Shown here: positions 5,446-12,460 of the stretch, piece after piece
Numbering within the stretch: position 1 is the stretch's first letter
Layout of the letters: every line of letters begins with the position of its first letter
Source: Candidatus Brocadiaceae bacterium
GTDB taxonomy: Bacteria > Planctomycetota > Brocadiia > SM23-32
Length of the DNA stretch: 17,030 nt
Assembly: GCA_030615435.1 (NCBI GenBank)
Contig: JAUWZH010000022.1
Coordinates: forward strand, 1 to 17,030
Direction: 5' to 3'
Position numbers and translations under genes: made by a program
The notes under the pieces: generated by a model
Databases searched by the model: none
What the model saw: only the letters and a program-made list of their open reading frames with translations
What the model was told of the DNA's origin: nothing

Positions 5446-7752
5446 ATGCGCAAAGACGGGGCGGGTCTCAGAACCGCTTTGAAACGGGTCCGGATCACGG
5501 CGAGGGGCCGTGTGCAGGGGGTCGGGTTTCGCCCCACGTTCTGCCGCGCCCTGACCGATCACGGATGCGGGGGCAGCATAAGGAACACACCGGAGGGGGT
5601 GGTCCTGGAGGCGGAAGGGGAGGCATCGGTAATAGAGGATCTCGTGCGGAATTTCCGCAGTATGGCACCCCCGCGGGCAGAGGTGCTTGAGCTGGACGTG
5701 GAGGAAGTCGAGCCGGTAGGAGAGAGCAGCTTCAAGATAGCCGAAAGCTCTGCGGAGGGGCGAAGCCTTCTGCCCATTCCCCCCGACTTGGCCACCTGCG
5801 AAGAATGCCTCAGGGAGCTGTGCTGTCCAGAGGACCGCCGGCATCGTTACCCTTTCAACACCTGCACCGCTTGCGGGCCGCGCTTCACGATCACCCGCTC
5901 CGTTCCCTTCGATCGCATCTCGAACTCGATGGACGAGTTCCCGCCCTGTGCGCTCTGCACACGCGAGTACGGCGACTCCGCCGACAGGCGGTTCCACGCC
6001 CAGACCATCTCCTGTCCACGCTGCGGGCCGCGCCTTTCCATGTTGAATGCGGAAGGCAAGAAGCTCGACAGGCCCCTGGACAGGGCGGCGGAGATGCTCA
6101 AAGCGGGCAAGATGCTCGCCGTAAAGGGGATCGGCGGTTTCCACCTGGCCTGCGACGCGACGAGTGACGAGGCGGTCGGTGAGCTGCGCCGGCGAAAGAA
6201 GCGGCCTTACAAACCCCTCGCCATCATGGTGCGGGGCATCGAGGAGTGCAGGAGTATCTGCAAGGTGAACCACTTCCAGGAAGAAGTGCTCCTCTCCGCG
6301 CAGTCGCCCATCGTTCTGCTCAAGAAAAGGAGCTCCTGCGGCGTTTCCGAGGCCGTTGCGCCCGGACTGCGCGACCTCGGGGTCATGCTGCCATACACGC
6401 CGCTGCATTACCTGCTGTTTCGGCACGAGGACATGCCGCTGGCGCTGGTCATGACAAGCTGTAACCGGGCCGAGGAGCCCATTTCGACAACCGAAGAGGC
6501 GGTGCTGAATGAGCTGAGCGACATCGTAGACGACGTGCTGACCCACGACCGGCAGATAGTCAACCGCTGTGACGATTCGGTAGTGGCGACATTTGGCGGA
6601 AGGTTGCTTCTCGTGCGGCGTTCACGCGGCTATGTGCCCGAGCCGATCTTGATGAGGCGCTCGGGGCCTCCGGCTCTTGCCGTCGGCGCCATGCTCAAGA
6701 ACACGTTCGCGATGACGAGCGGAAGACGCGTCTTCCTTTCCCAGCACATCGGCGACGTGTCTGACGCCGACAATGCGGCGCATTTTGCGCGGTCCTTTGA
6801 AAGGTTCTCGCAACTGCTCCGGCTCGATCCGCAGGTGGTGGTCTGCGACATGCACCCTGATTACCCCACCACTGCTTTCGCCAGAGAGCTGAGCGACCGG
6901 CGTGGACTTGAGCTCCTTCAGGTTCAACATCATCATGCTCACATCGCATCCTGCCTCGCCGAGAACGGCTCCGAGGGGCCCGTCATCGGGGTCAGCATGG
7001 ACGGGTCCGGCTACGGGGAGGACGGAGCGGTCTGGGGCGGGGAATTCCTGGTGGCCGACCTACAGGGATACACGCGCAGATGCCACCTGGAGTACGTGCC
7101 TATGGCCGGCGGCGAACAGGCGGTGCTGCACACTGAGAGGATGGCACTGGCACATCTGGCCCACGCCCTCGGGCCAGACCGGGCGCTCAGCCGCATGGAG
7201 CCGCTGATGGGAAAGGAATGCTGCCGGCTTGCCCTCCAAGTGATGGAGAAGCCCCGTTTCTCCCCTCTTACTTCAAGCTGCGGGAGGCTCTTCGATGCGG
7301 TCTCGGCCCTGCTGGGCATAAGGAAGCGGATAACTTACCGCGGCCAGGCGGCCTGCGAACTGGAGGCGTGCTGCGACGCGGAAGAGAAGGGGGCCTACGA
7401 TTTCGACTACGACGGCGAGAGCATCCTGCTGGAAGGCACCTTCAGGGGCATTTGTGAGGACCTGGACGCCAGCCGTCCAAGGCAGGTCATAGCGGCTCGT
7501 TTCCACAACACGGTGGCAAGGATAATCCTGGAGACGTGTGTGCGGATGCGAGATGAGACTGGAATCGGCGAAGTCGCCCTTTCCGGCGGAGTAATGCAGA
7601 ACCGGCACCTGCTCGGCCTCGCCGTGCCGGCTCTGCGGGCGCGGGGCTTTGAGGTCCTGCTGCAAACCGCCGTGCCACCGAACGACGGCGGGATATGCCT
7701 CGGTCAGGCCGCCTGCGCCCTTGCCAGGTTTGGCAGTTCGAGCAGAGGATGA
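5446..7752 (+). CDS. hypF: Carbamoyltransferase HypF, NiFe-hydrogenase maturation
   Basis: HypF makes a carbamoyl group from carbamoyl phosphate and ATP and transfers it to the C-terminal cysteine of HypE, the first step in making the cyanide ligands of the NiFe site. All domains are present in the 768-residue protein. The acylphosphatase domain (about residues 14-100) carries GRVQGVGFRP with the phosphate-binding Arg29 and Asn47. The zinc-finger pair is C118-x2-C121...C140-x2-C143 and C168-x2-C171...C190-x2-C193. The YrdC-like adenylating domain (about 205-390) contains KGIGGFHLACDA and KKRPYKPLAIM. The Kae1-like domain has HHHAH at 495-499, then DGSGYGEDGAVWGGEF and SGGVMQNRHLL. Length is normal for the family. 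The start at 5446 is chosen because the acylphosphatase domain follows directly; the frame also opens at 5347. The upstream Shine-Dalgarno is weak. The stop lies 2 bases before hypC. Confidence 0.97.
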   Translation: MRKDGAGLRTALKRVRITARGRVQGVGFRPTFCRALTDHGCGGSIRNTPEGVVLEAEGEASVIEDLVRNFRSMAPPRAEVLELDVEEVEPVGESSFKIAESSAEGRSLLPIPPDLATCEECLRELCCPEDRRHRYPFNTCTACGPRFTITRSVPFDRISNSMDEFPPCALCTREYGDSADRRFHAQTISCPRCGPRLSMLNAEGKKLDRPLDRAAEMLKAGKMLAVKGIGGFHLACDATSDEAVGELRRRKKRPYKPLAIMVRGIEECRSICKVNHFQEEVLLSAQSPIVLLKKRSSCGVSEAVAPGLRDLGVMLPYTPLHYLLFRHEDMPLALVMTSCNRAEEPISTTEEAVLNELSDIVDDVLTHDRQIVNRCDDSVVATFGGRLLLVRRSRGYVPEPILMRRSGPPALAVGAMLKNTFAMTSGRRVFLSQHIGDVSDADNAAHFARSFERFSQLLRLDPQVVVCDMHPDYPTTAFARELSDRRGLELLQVQHHHAHIASCLAENGSEGPVIGVSMDGSGYGEDGAVWGGEFLVADLQGYTRRCHLEYVPMAGGEQAVLHTERMALAHLAHALGPDRALSRMEPLMGKECCRLALQVMEKPRFSPLTSSCGRLFDAVSALLGIRKRITYRGQAACELEACCDAEEKGAYDFDYDGESILLEGTFRGICEDLDASRPRQVIAARFHNTVARIILETCVRMRDETGIGEVALSGGVMQNRHLLGLAVPALRARGFEVLLQTAVPPNDGGICLGQAACALARFGSSSRG

Positions 7753-7754
7753 AA

Positions 7755-7994
7755 ATGTGCCTGGCGGTGCCCGTAAGACTGATTAGCATAGAAGGCAGTG
7801 TCGGAAAGGTGGAGCTCTCCGGCACTGTGATGGAGGTGGGGCTGCAACTGCTTGAGGAAGCCGCTATCGGCGATTACGTGCTCGTGCACGCCGGCTTTGC
7901 CATCCAGAAGGTGGACCAGAGGGAGGCAGAGGAGACGCTGCGCTTTCTGAACGAGGTGTTCGACGTGATGGGAAAGAGGGATGAGGTTCGTTGA
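7755..7994 (+). CDS. hypC: Hydrogenase maturation chaperone HypC
   Basis: This small 79-residue protein begins MCLAVPVRL, the HypC/HybG signature. Cys2, exposed after removal of the initiator Met, binds iron in the HypCD complex that assembles Fe(CN)2CO and delivers it to the hydrogenase large-subunit precursor. The conserved GDYVLVHAGFAI segment with His45 is present. The start at 7755 is set by the need for Met-Cys at the N terminus and by an AGAGGA ribosome binding site at 7744-7749 that overlaps the end of hypF; an in-frame ATG at 7749 would hide Cys2. The last 14 bases overlap hypD, so the two are probably translationally coupled, fitting their 1:1 complex. Confidence 0.96.
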   Translation: MCLAVPVRLISIEGSVGKVELSGTVMEVGLQLLEEAAIGDYVLVHAGFAIQKVDQREAEETLRFLNEVFDVMGKRDEVR

Positions 7995-9081
7995 CGAGTA
8001 TCGCCGGGCTAGGCCGGTGAAGCGACTCGAGCGTGAAATCCGCCGCGCCGCGGATCGCCTCGGGCGGAAGGTGCGCTTCATGGAGATCTGCGGGGGGCAT
8101 ACGACGGCCATACACCGGTTCGGCATTCCCTCGCTGCTTCCCGATCAAATCGAACTGCTCAGCGGACCCGGCTGCCCGGTGTGTGTTACTCCCACGACCT
8201 ACATTGACAGAGCCCTGAGTCTGGCCTGCGACGCTTCATGCACTCTGACCACCTTCGGCGACCTGTACAGGGTGCCGGGCAGCGATGGCGCCCTGGAGGA
8301 CGCCTCCGCGCGGGGCGCAGACGTGAGGGTGGTGTATTCGCCCAGGGATGCCTTGAAGTTCGCCCTGTCCGATCCGCAAAAGGTGGTGACCTTCCTCGCC
8401 GTGGGGTTCGAGACCACGGCCCCCGCAGTGGCGGCCACGGTGCTGGAGGCATCGGCGCAGGGGATCGAGAATTTCCGCATCATGTCAGGTCATAAGACAA
8501 TGCCCCGGGCGCTCAGAGCACTCGTGGAGGCTCCACAGGTCGCCCTGGATGGTTTCATCCTGCCCGGCCACGTGAGCACCATAATCGGGCCGGAGCCATA
8601 CGGGTTCTTGCCGCAGGAATTCGGCATGGCGTGCTGCGTCTCGGGCTTTGAGCCCACGGACATTCTGCGCAGCATCCTGGCGCTGACCCTTCAGGTGGTG
8701 AAACGGGAGTTCTGCGTGCAGAACGAGTACCGGCGCGCCGTCAGAAAAGAGGGCAATGCGGTGGCCAGAGAGCAGATGTCGCGGGTATTCGAGCCCTGCG
8801 ACTCACAGTGGCGAGGCCTGGGATTAATCCCGAACAGCGGGCTCGACGTCAAGTCTGAATGGCGGGCCTACAGTGTGGACCCGCCGGACCCGACGCTCCC
8901 GTCAGAGAAGCACGAGGACTGCCGCTGCGAGCAACTGCTCCGTGGTCTCGCGCGGCCCACCGACTGCCCGTTGTTCGGCACGGTCTGCACGCCGGATTCT
9001 GCGGTCGGGCCCTGCATGGTCTCTTCTGAAGGATCCTGTGCGGCGTTCTACAAGTATGGCGCGGGAGGGATTGAATCGTGA
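7981..9081 (+). CDS. hypD: Hydrogenase maturation protein HypD
   Basis: HypD is the iron-sulfur scaffold on which, with HypC, the Fe(CN)2CO unit is assembled; it takes cyanide from HypE. The 366 residues match the family length. Visible motifs are MEICGGHTTAIHR with Cys37 and His40, SGPGCPVCVTP with the redox-active pair Cys65/Cys68, FLAVGFETTAPAV, and GHVSTIIG. The C-terminal cysteine cluster that binds the [4Fe-4S] centre is complete: Cys314, 316, 329, 336, 345 and 353 by my count. The start ATG lies inside the end of hypC, just after a purine-rich stretch (GGAAAGAGGG) that serves as ribosome binding site. It overlaps hypE by four bases (GTGA). Confidence 0.97.
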   Translation: MRFVDEYRRARPVKRLEREIRRAADRLGRKVRFMEICGGHTTAIHRFGIPSLLPDQIELLSGPGCPVCVTPTTYIDRALSLACDASCTLTTFGDLYRVPGSDGALEDASARGADVRVVYSPRDALKFALSDPQKVVTFLAVGFETTAPAVAATVLEASAQGIENFRIMSGHKTMPRALRALVEAPQVALDGFILPGHVSTIIGPEPYGFLPQEFGMACCVSGFEPTDILRSILALTLQVVKREFCVQNEYRRAVRKEGNAVAREQMSRVFEPCDSQWRGLGLIPNSGLDVKSEWRAYSVDPPDPTLPSEKHEDCRCEQLLRGLARPTDCPLFGTVCTPDSAVGPCMVSSEGSCAAFYKYGAGGIES

Positions 9082-10088
9082 GCGGAGAGATCATCAAGCT
9101 GGCTCACGGAAGTGGGGGCCGATTGAGCAGACGCCTGATCGAGGGCAAACTACTGAGGTTCTTCGACTCCCCGCTTCTTGCTCCCCTGGCGGACAGTGCC
9201 CTTCTGGACATTGACGGTTGCCAGCTTGCCTTCACCACCGACAGCTATGTCGTGGATCCCCTGTTCTTTCCCGGCGGGGACATAGGCAAACTGGCCGTCT
9301 TCGGGACGGTGAACGACCTCGCGGTCGTCGGCGCCGTGCCGGCGTTCATCTCCTGCTCTCTGATAATTGAGGAAGGCTTCCCGACGGAAGAGCTCGACAG
9401 GATCCTCGCCTCCATGAGCCAGGCGTCAAAGGCAGCCGACGTGGAAGTGGTGACCGGAGACACGAAGGTCGTGCCGAAGGGGAAGGCCGACGGACTGTTC
9501 ATCAATACGGCCGGGGTGGGCGCGATGGCGGAATGGGCAAGGACACTCTGCTCCACCCCGGCACCCGGCGATGCGGTCGTCGTCTCAGGAAGCGTGGGCG
9601 ATCACGAGGCCGCCGTGCTCGCGAAGCGTGAAGGGCTGAACCTTCAGAGCAGCATCCAGAGCGACTGCGCGCCCCTCACCAAGGTCGCCCGGGCCGTGCT
9701 GCAGAACGCAGAGAGGGTTTCCTTCATGCGGGACGTAACGCGGGGCGGATTGGCCACGATCCTGAACGAGGCGGTGGCGGACTGGTCCCTCGGGGTGGTT
9801 CTCAAGGAGGCCGACGTGCCGGTGCGGGCGGAGGTGCGCTCCATCTGCGAGTTGCTGGGGCTGGATCCGTTGTACATGGCCAGCGAAGGCCGGCTGGTGG
9901 CCGTGGTGGACGCGCCCAGCGCCGAGAGTGTGCGGAAGGCCGTAAGGAAGACCGCCATCGGGCGCCGGTGCAGTGTCGTGGGAACCGTGACGGAAAGATA
10001 TGCCGGCAAGGTGGCCGCCGAGACCCCTTTCGCCACCAGGCGGCTGCTTCAGATGCTCAGCGGAGAGCAACTGCCGCGGATCTGCTGA
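9078..10088 (+). CDS. hypE: Hydrogenase maturation protein HypE (carbamoyl dehydratase)
   Basis: HypE accepts the carbamoyl group from HypF on its C-terminal cysteine as a thiocarbamate and dehydrates it with ATP to thiocyanate, the cyanide donor for the HypCD iron. The 336-residue protein starts with GTG, overlapping the hypD stop, and opens with IIKLAHGSGGRLSRRLI. The PurM-like ATP-binding features follow: FTTDSYVVDPLFFPGGDIGKL, TVNDLAVVGA, and VVTGDTKVVPKGKADGLFINTAGVG. MRDVTRGGLATILNE lies in the second half. It ends in the diagnostic Pro-Arg-Ile-Cys, so the acceptor cysteine (residue 336) is intact. It is the last gene of the plus-strand hyp cluster; hypA and hypB do not follow. Confidence 0.97.
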   Translation: MSGEIIKLAHGSGGRLSRRLIEGKLLRFFDSPLLAPLADSALLDIDGCQLAFTTDSYVVDPLFFPGGDIGKLAVFGTVNDLAVVGAVPAFISCSLIIEEGFPTEELDRILASMSQASKAADVEVVTGDTKVVPKGKADGLFINTAGVGAMAEWARTLCSTPAPGDAVVVSGSVGDHEAAVLAKREGLNLQSSIQSDCAPLTKVARAVLQNAERVSFMRDVTRGGLATILNEAVADWSLGVVLKEADVPVRAEVRSICELLGLDPLYMASEGRLVAVVDAPSAESVRKAVRKTAIGRRCSVVGTVTERYAGKVAAETPFATRRLLQMLSGEQLPRIC

Positions 10089-10095
10089 AGTCGCC

Positions 10096-10638
10096 TCATG
10101 GGAACCAGACGTTGCTGGAGACGATCTCCTCCACCGCTTTCCTGACCGGTTCGGACAGCTCGGTCGAATAGCCGAGCCTCTCCGGTTGTATGGAAAGCAC
10201 CCAGCAGCGGGCACGGCAGCTCTGGGACAGGTAATCCATCAGGGGACTCAAGCCCGCAGAGTGAGTGGAAAAAGACTGAGCGTCGAAGCGCTCTCCGCCG
10301 AAGAATCCAATTCTCCCCGCTTGTGCGCCGAAGTCAACAGCGTCCACGAAGAGTATGTCCGTGGGGTCGAGCCTCTCTACCTTGGTGACATAGTTTTCCG
10401 GGACGCCGCCGCAATCAAAAGCGCCCTCAAGCCCCCTCTCTGCGAGTCCTTCTGCCACCAGAGGCCCTGCCGCGTCGTCCCCCCTGATGCGGTTGCCGAC
10501 CCCGAGCACAACGAAGCTCGCGCCAAAATGGGATCGGATTTCCTCTTCCCAGTTGTCCTCGCCGTGATGCTCCCCCCGGTAAGTAGATCGCAAGGGACAG
10601 CTTGCTCTCTCCGTTCCTTTGGGTTCTGGCTGTGACAT
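10096..10638 (-). CDS. Hydrogenase maturation endopeptidase, HycI-like
   Basis: This 180-residue protein belongs to the HyaD/HycI/HybD nickel-dependent proteases, which cut the C-terminal tail of the NiFe-hydrogenase large subunit after nickel is inserted. The signature VVLGVGNRIRGDDAAGPLVA holds the first metal-site acid (an Asp, as in HycI). DILFVDAVDFG gives the second acid and STHSAGLSPLMDYL the histidine. The stretch FDCGGVPENYVTKVERL resembles HycI-type members serving membrane-bound hydrogenases. The N terminus has about 38 extra charged residues before the core; no better in-frame start with a ribosome binding site is visible, so I keep the ATG at 10638. It is the last gene of the minus-strand operon, 11 bases after the iron-sulfur protein gene, and converges on hypE. 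Its presence implies that the cognate large subunit has a cleavable tail. Confidence 0.93.
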   Translation of the reverse strand: MSQPEPKGTERASCPLRSTYRGEHHGEDNWEEEIRSHFGASFVVLGVGNRIRGDDAAGPLVAEGLAERGLEGAFDCGGVPENYVTKVERLDPTDILFVDAVDFGAQAGRIGFFGGERFDAQSFSTHSAGLSPLMDYLSQSCRARCWVLSIQPERLGYSTELSEPVRKAVEEIVSSNVWFP

Positions 10639-10649
10639 CTGGTGGCGCC

Positions 10650-11294
10650 TCAGGTTGTTTCCTTGAAGACCACAAGCCGCCTGCAGTGGGGGCAGAGGAT
10701 GCGCATGATGTCGCTTCTGTCAATCTCTTCGGCGGGAGCGCCGGCCGCCTGCGGCGCCGTGATCAGCTCCCCTTCAAGCGTGAGGGCCAGTGTGGGACTC
10801 GCGTAAGCCTTGGGCCCCGTCTTTCTCGCCACCCATTGGACGTGTTCTATGGTGCTTATGACGCCGCCGCACTTCTCACACAGCAGCAGTTCCTTATCTA
10901 TGTTCGTGACGGATTCCGACCGATCAAAAGTGGCGAGGTCATACTCGCGCGTCTGGCATATCCCGTCCTCGGTAGTGCAGTTATAGTGACAATGCCCGCA
11001 GAATATGCACCGGTCGTAATGCAGCACGAAACGCCGCATTGGGGGAGAACTTCCCGTGTCGTCTTCCATCTCTATGGCATCCGAGGGGCAGACCTCGTAA
11101 CAGGCCCCGCATCCGATGCAGACATCTTCGTCCCAGACAGGCGCGCCCCGGTAAGCCCCCGTGTCCACGGTGTCACCGAAGGGGAACTTGACGGTGTAAG
11201 GGCCTTTCACCAGGGCCCTTGCGACTTCGGGCAGGTACGGGATCTTCAGACACCAGAGGATTTTCTTGCCAAACTTCTTGAGGGTTTGCACCAT
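10650..11294 (-). CDS. NuoI/MbhN/HycF-type two-cluster iron-sulfur subunit with extra C-terminal Cys pairs
   Basis: The 214-residue protein carries two ferredoxin motifs: C59-x2-C62-x2-C65-x3-C69-P and C96-x2-C99-x2-C102-x3-C106. The first is canonical. The second is followed by Thr instead of the usual Pro, with an extra Cys113 soon after. The N-terminal part, with ALVKGPYTVKFPFG, is like the membrane-attached start of complex I subunit NuoI. Beyond the clusters are CEKCGG (139-142) and CPHCRR (201-204), which could form a zinc ribbon or hold another metal site; plain NuoI lacks these. Its likely job is passing electrons from ferredoxin to the hydrogenase small subunit. It follows mrpG after 40 bases and precedes the protease gene. 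Exact orthology (MbhN versus HycF versus EchF) cannot be settled by eye. Confidence 0.85.
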   Translation of the reverse strand: MVQTLKKFGKKILWCLKIPYLPEVARALVKGPYTVKFPFGDTVDTGAYRGAPVWDEDVCIGCGACYEVCPSDAIEMEDDTGSSPPMRRFVLHYDRCIFCGHCHYNCTTEDGICQTREYDLATFDRSESVTNIDKELLLCEKCGGVISTIEHVQWVARKTGPKAYASPTLALTLEGELITAPQAAGAPAEEIDRSDIMRILCPHCRRLVVFKETT

Positions 11295-11334
11295 TTTTGA
11301 AATCCGCTTTCAGCGAGCAACTCGACTCACAGGT

Positions 11335-11721
11335 TCAGGAAGATTCCCCGCGGGCGGCTGCGGAATTTCCCTCGCCCTGTTGCAGGCCGCGTTTGATCTG
11401 CTGCGCGTCCTCTTCGTACTTGTCAACCAGGCTCTTTTCCCAAAGCTTCACGCCGCCGAGGTGAGAACCGCGCGCCAGGGCATGGGCGCCTACAGGTGAA
11501 GTGATCAGAATGAAAACAGCACAGATTATGCTCCTCGCGGCCATACTCCCACCTCCGGCCACCCCGGCACCGACAAGGATGAGGCACGTGCCGAGGGTCA
11601 CGCACTTGGTGGCCGCCTGGAGCCTGTTGTAGACGTCCGGCAGGCGCACGAGGCCGATAGTTCCGAGAAGGTCGAACGCCACGCCAATCCCGATGAGGAT
11701 GCTTCCGATCAGTTCACTCAT
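11335..11721 (-). CDS. mrpG: Mrp-type antiporter subunit G (MnhG/MbhC-like)
   Basis: The 128-residue protein has three predicted membrane helices (about 5-25, 38-58, 62-82) and the family signature GLVRLPDVYNRLQAATKCVTLG after the first helix. A hydrophilic tail of about 35 residues (KLWEKSLVDKYEEDAQQIKRG) follows. MrpG is a small structural subunit of the Mrp cation/proton antiporter and of Mrp-Mbh hydrogenases. Its start overlaps the end of mrpF by 8 bases, so translation is probably coupled. It is the last of the antiporter-like subunits in this operon. Confidence 0.92.
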   Translation of the reverse strand: MSELIGSILIGIGVAFDLLGTIGLVRLPDVYNRLQAATKCVTLGTCLILVGAGVAGGGSMAARSIICAVFILITSPVGAHALARGSHLGGVKLWEKSLVDKYEEDAQQIKRGLQQGEGNSAAARGESS

Positions 11722-11977
11722 CGTAGGGTTTTCCTTCCAGATACTTGGCGAGCGCTATGGTTCCAACAAAGCTCAAAAGCGCCCATGCTATGCCCACGTT
11801 CAGGTAGAAGGCCTTTCTTGTGTGAATGGCATACAGCGCACAGAACCCCACCACCAGGGTGCCCAGTATGTCAATGGCGACGGTCCTGTCCGGGGCCGTG
11901 GGACCCTTCCACAGCCTGTAAAGGCACAGAAAAGCCGCCAGCAGAAGCAAGCCGAAGAAAACCGAAACGCTGGTCAT
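11714..11977 (-). CDS. mrpF: Mrp-type antiporter subunit F (MnhF/MbhB-like)
   Basis: The 87-residue protein has three helices and the MrpF motif RLWKGPTAPDRTVAIDILG between the first and second. Family members are similarly short, so it appears full length. The start codon overlaps the mrpE stop as ATGA. It acts as part of the membrane arm together with MrpE and MrpG. Confidence 0.92.
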   Translation of the reverse strand: MTSVSVFFGLLLLAAFLCLYRLWKGPTAPDRTVAIDILGTLVVGFCALYAIHTRKAFYLNVGIAWALLSFVGTIALAKYLEGKPYDE

Positions 11978-12459
11978 TCAAAAATCCTCTTCAGAAGCCC
12001 TTCAAAACGCTTGACCACAATCCGTGTCTGTTCGTCCGGGTCGGCAGTCTGCACGTTGATCCAATGGACATACAGGTCTTGGCCGACTATGTCCACGGTG
12101 AGGGTCCCGGGGGTGAGGGTGATGGAATTCGCCAGGAAAGTCTTGCCCAATTCAGTCGTAAGTTCTGTCCTCACCTTCACTATGCCAGGCCTGATGGGCA
12201 CGTCCGGATGAAGCACCCGGTAGGCCACGTCCAGGTTAGCCTTCACGCAATAATAGAAGAAATACGGCACATAGAGCAGGAACCAGAACCATCGGACCGG
12301 ATTCAGCAGCGACATGTTGTATGGGCTCCGCTCCCCAATGACGAGGCCGAGGAAGGCACACAGCAACAGCCCCACCACCAGGAATCCCGCCTCAACGCTC
12401 CAGGTCAGCAGCAACCAGAATCCGAACAGCAATACGAATGCGGCAAGGCGCTTTTGCAT
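11974..12459 (-). CDS. mrpE: Mrp-type antiporter subunit E (MnhE/MbhA-like)
   Basis: The 161-residue protein starts at the ATG at 12459, one base after the mrpD stop, with GGAGG five bases before the start codon. Two or three hydrophobic segments (about residues 5-40 and 58-75) precede a soluble C-terminal domain. That domain carries the family hallmark ANSITLTPGTLTVDIVG and ends in WINVQTADPDEQ. The frame runs on upstream to 12699, but that extension is a translation of mrpD in another frame and is rejected. MrpE belongs to the small-subunit group E-F-G shared by Mrp antiporters and Mbh hydrogenases. Confidence 0.93.
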   Translation of the reverse strand: MQKRLAAFVLLFGFWLLLTWSVEAGFLVVGLLLCAFLGLVIGERSPYNMSLLNPVRWFWFLLYVPYFFYYCVKANLDVAYRVLHPDVPIRPGIVKVRTELTTELGKTFLANSITLTPGTLTVDIVGQDLYVHWINVQTADPDEQTRIVVKRFEGLLKRIFE

Positions 12460-12460
12460 C

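Noticed and set aside
7695..7754. Upstream start of hypC at 7695 or 7749
   Set aside because: HypC needs cysteine as residue 2 (MCLAVP). Both earlier starts bury it, and the first lies inside hypF.
10117..10129. GGAGA-CGA-TCTCC inverted repeat as terminator of hypE or the protease operon
   Set aside because: The stem is only five pairs with a three-base loop, lies inside the protease coding sequence, and has no T-tract.
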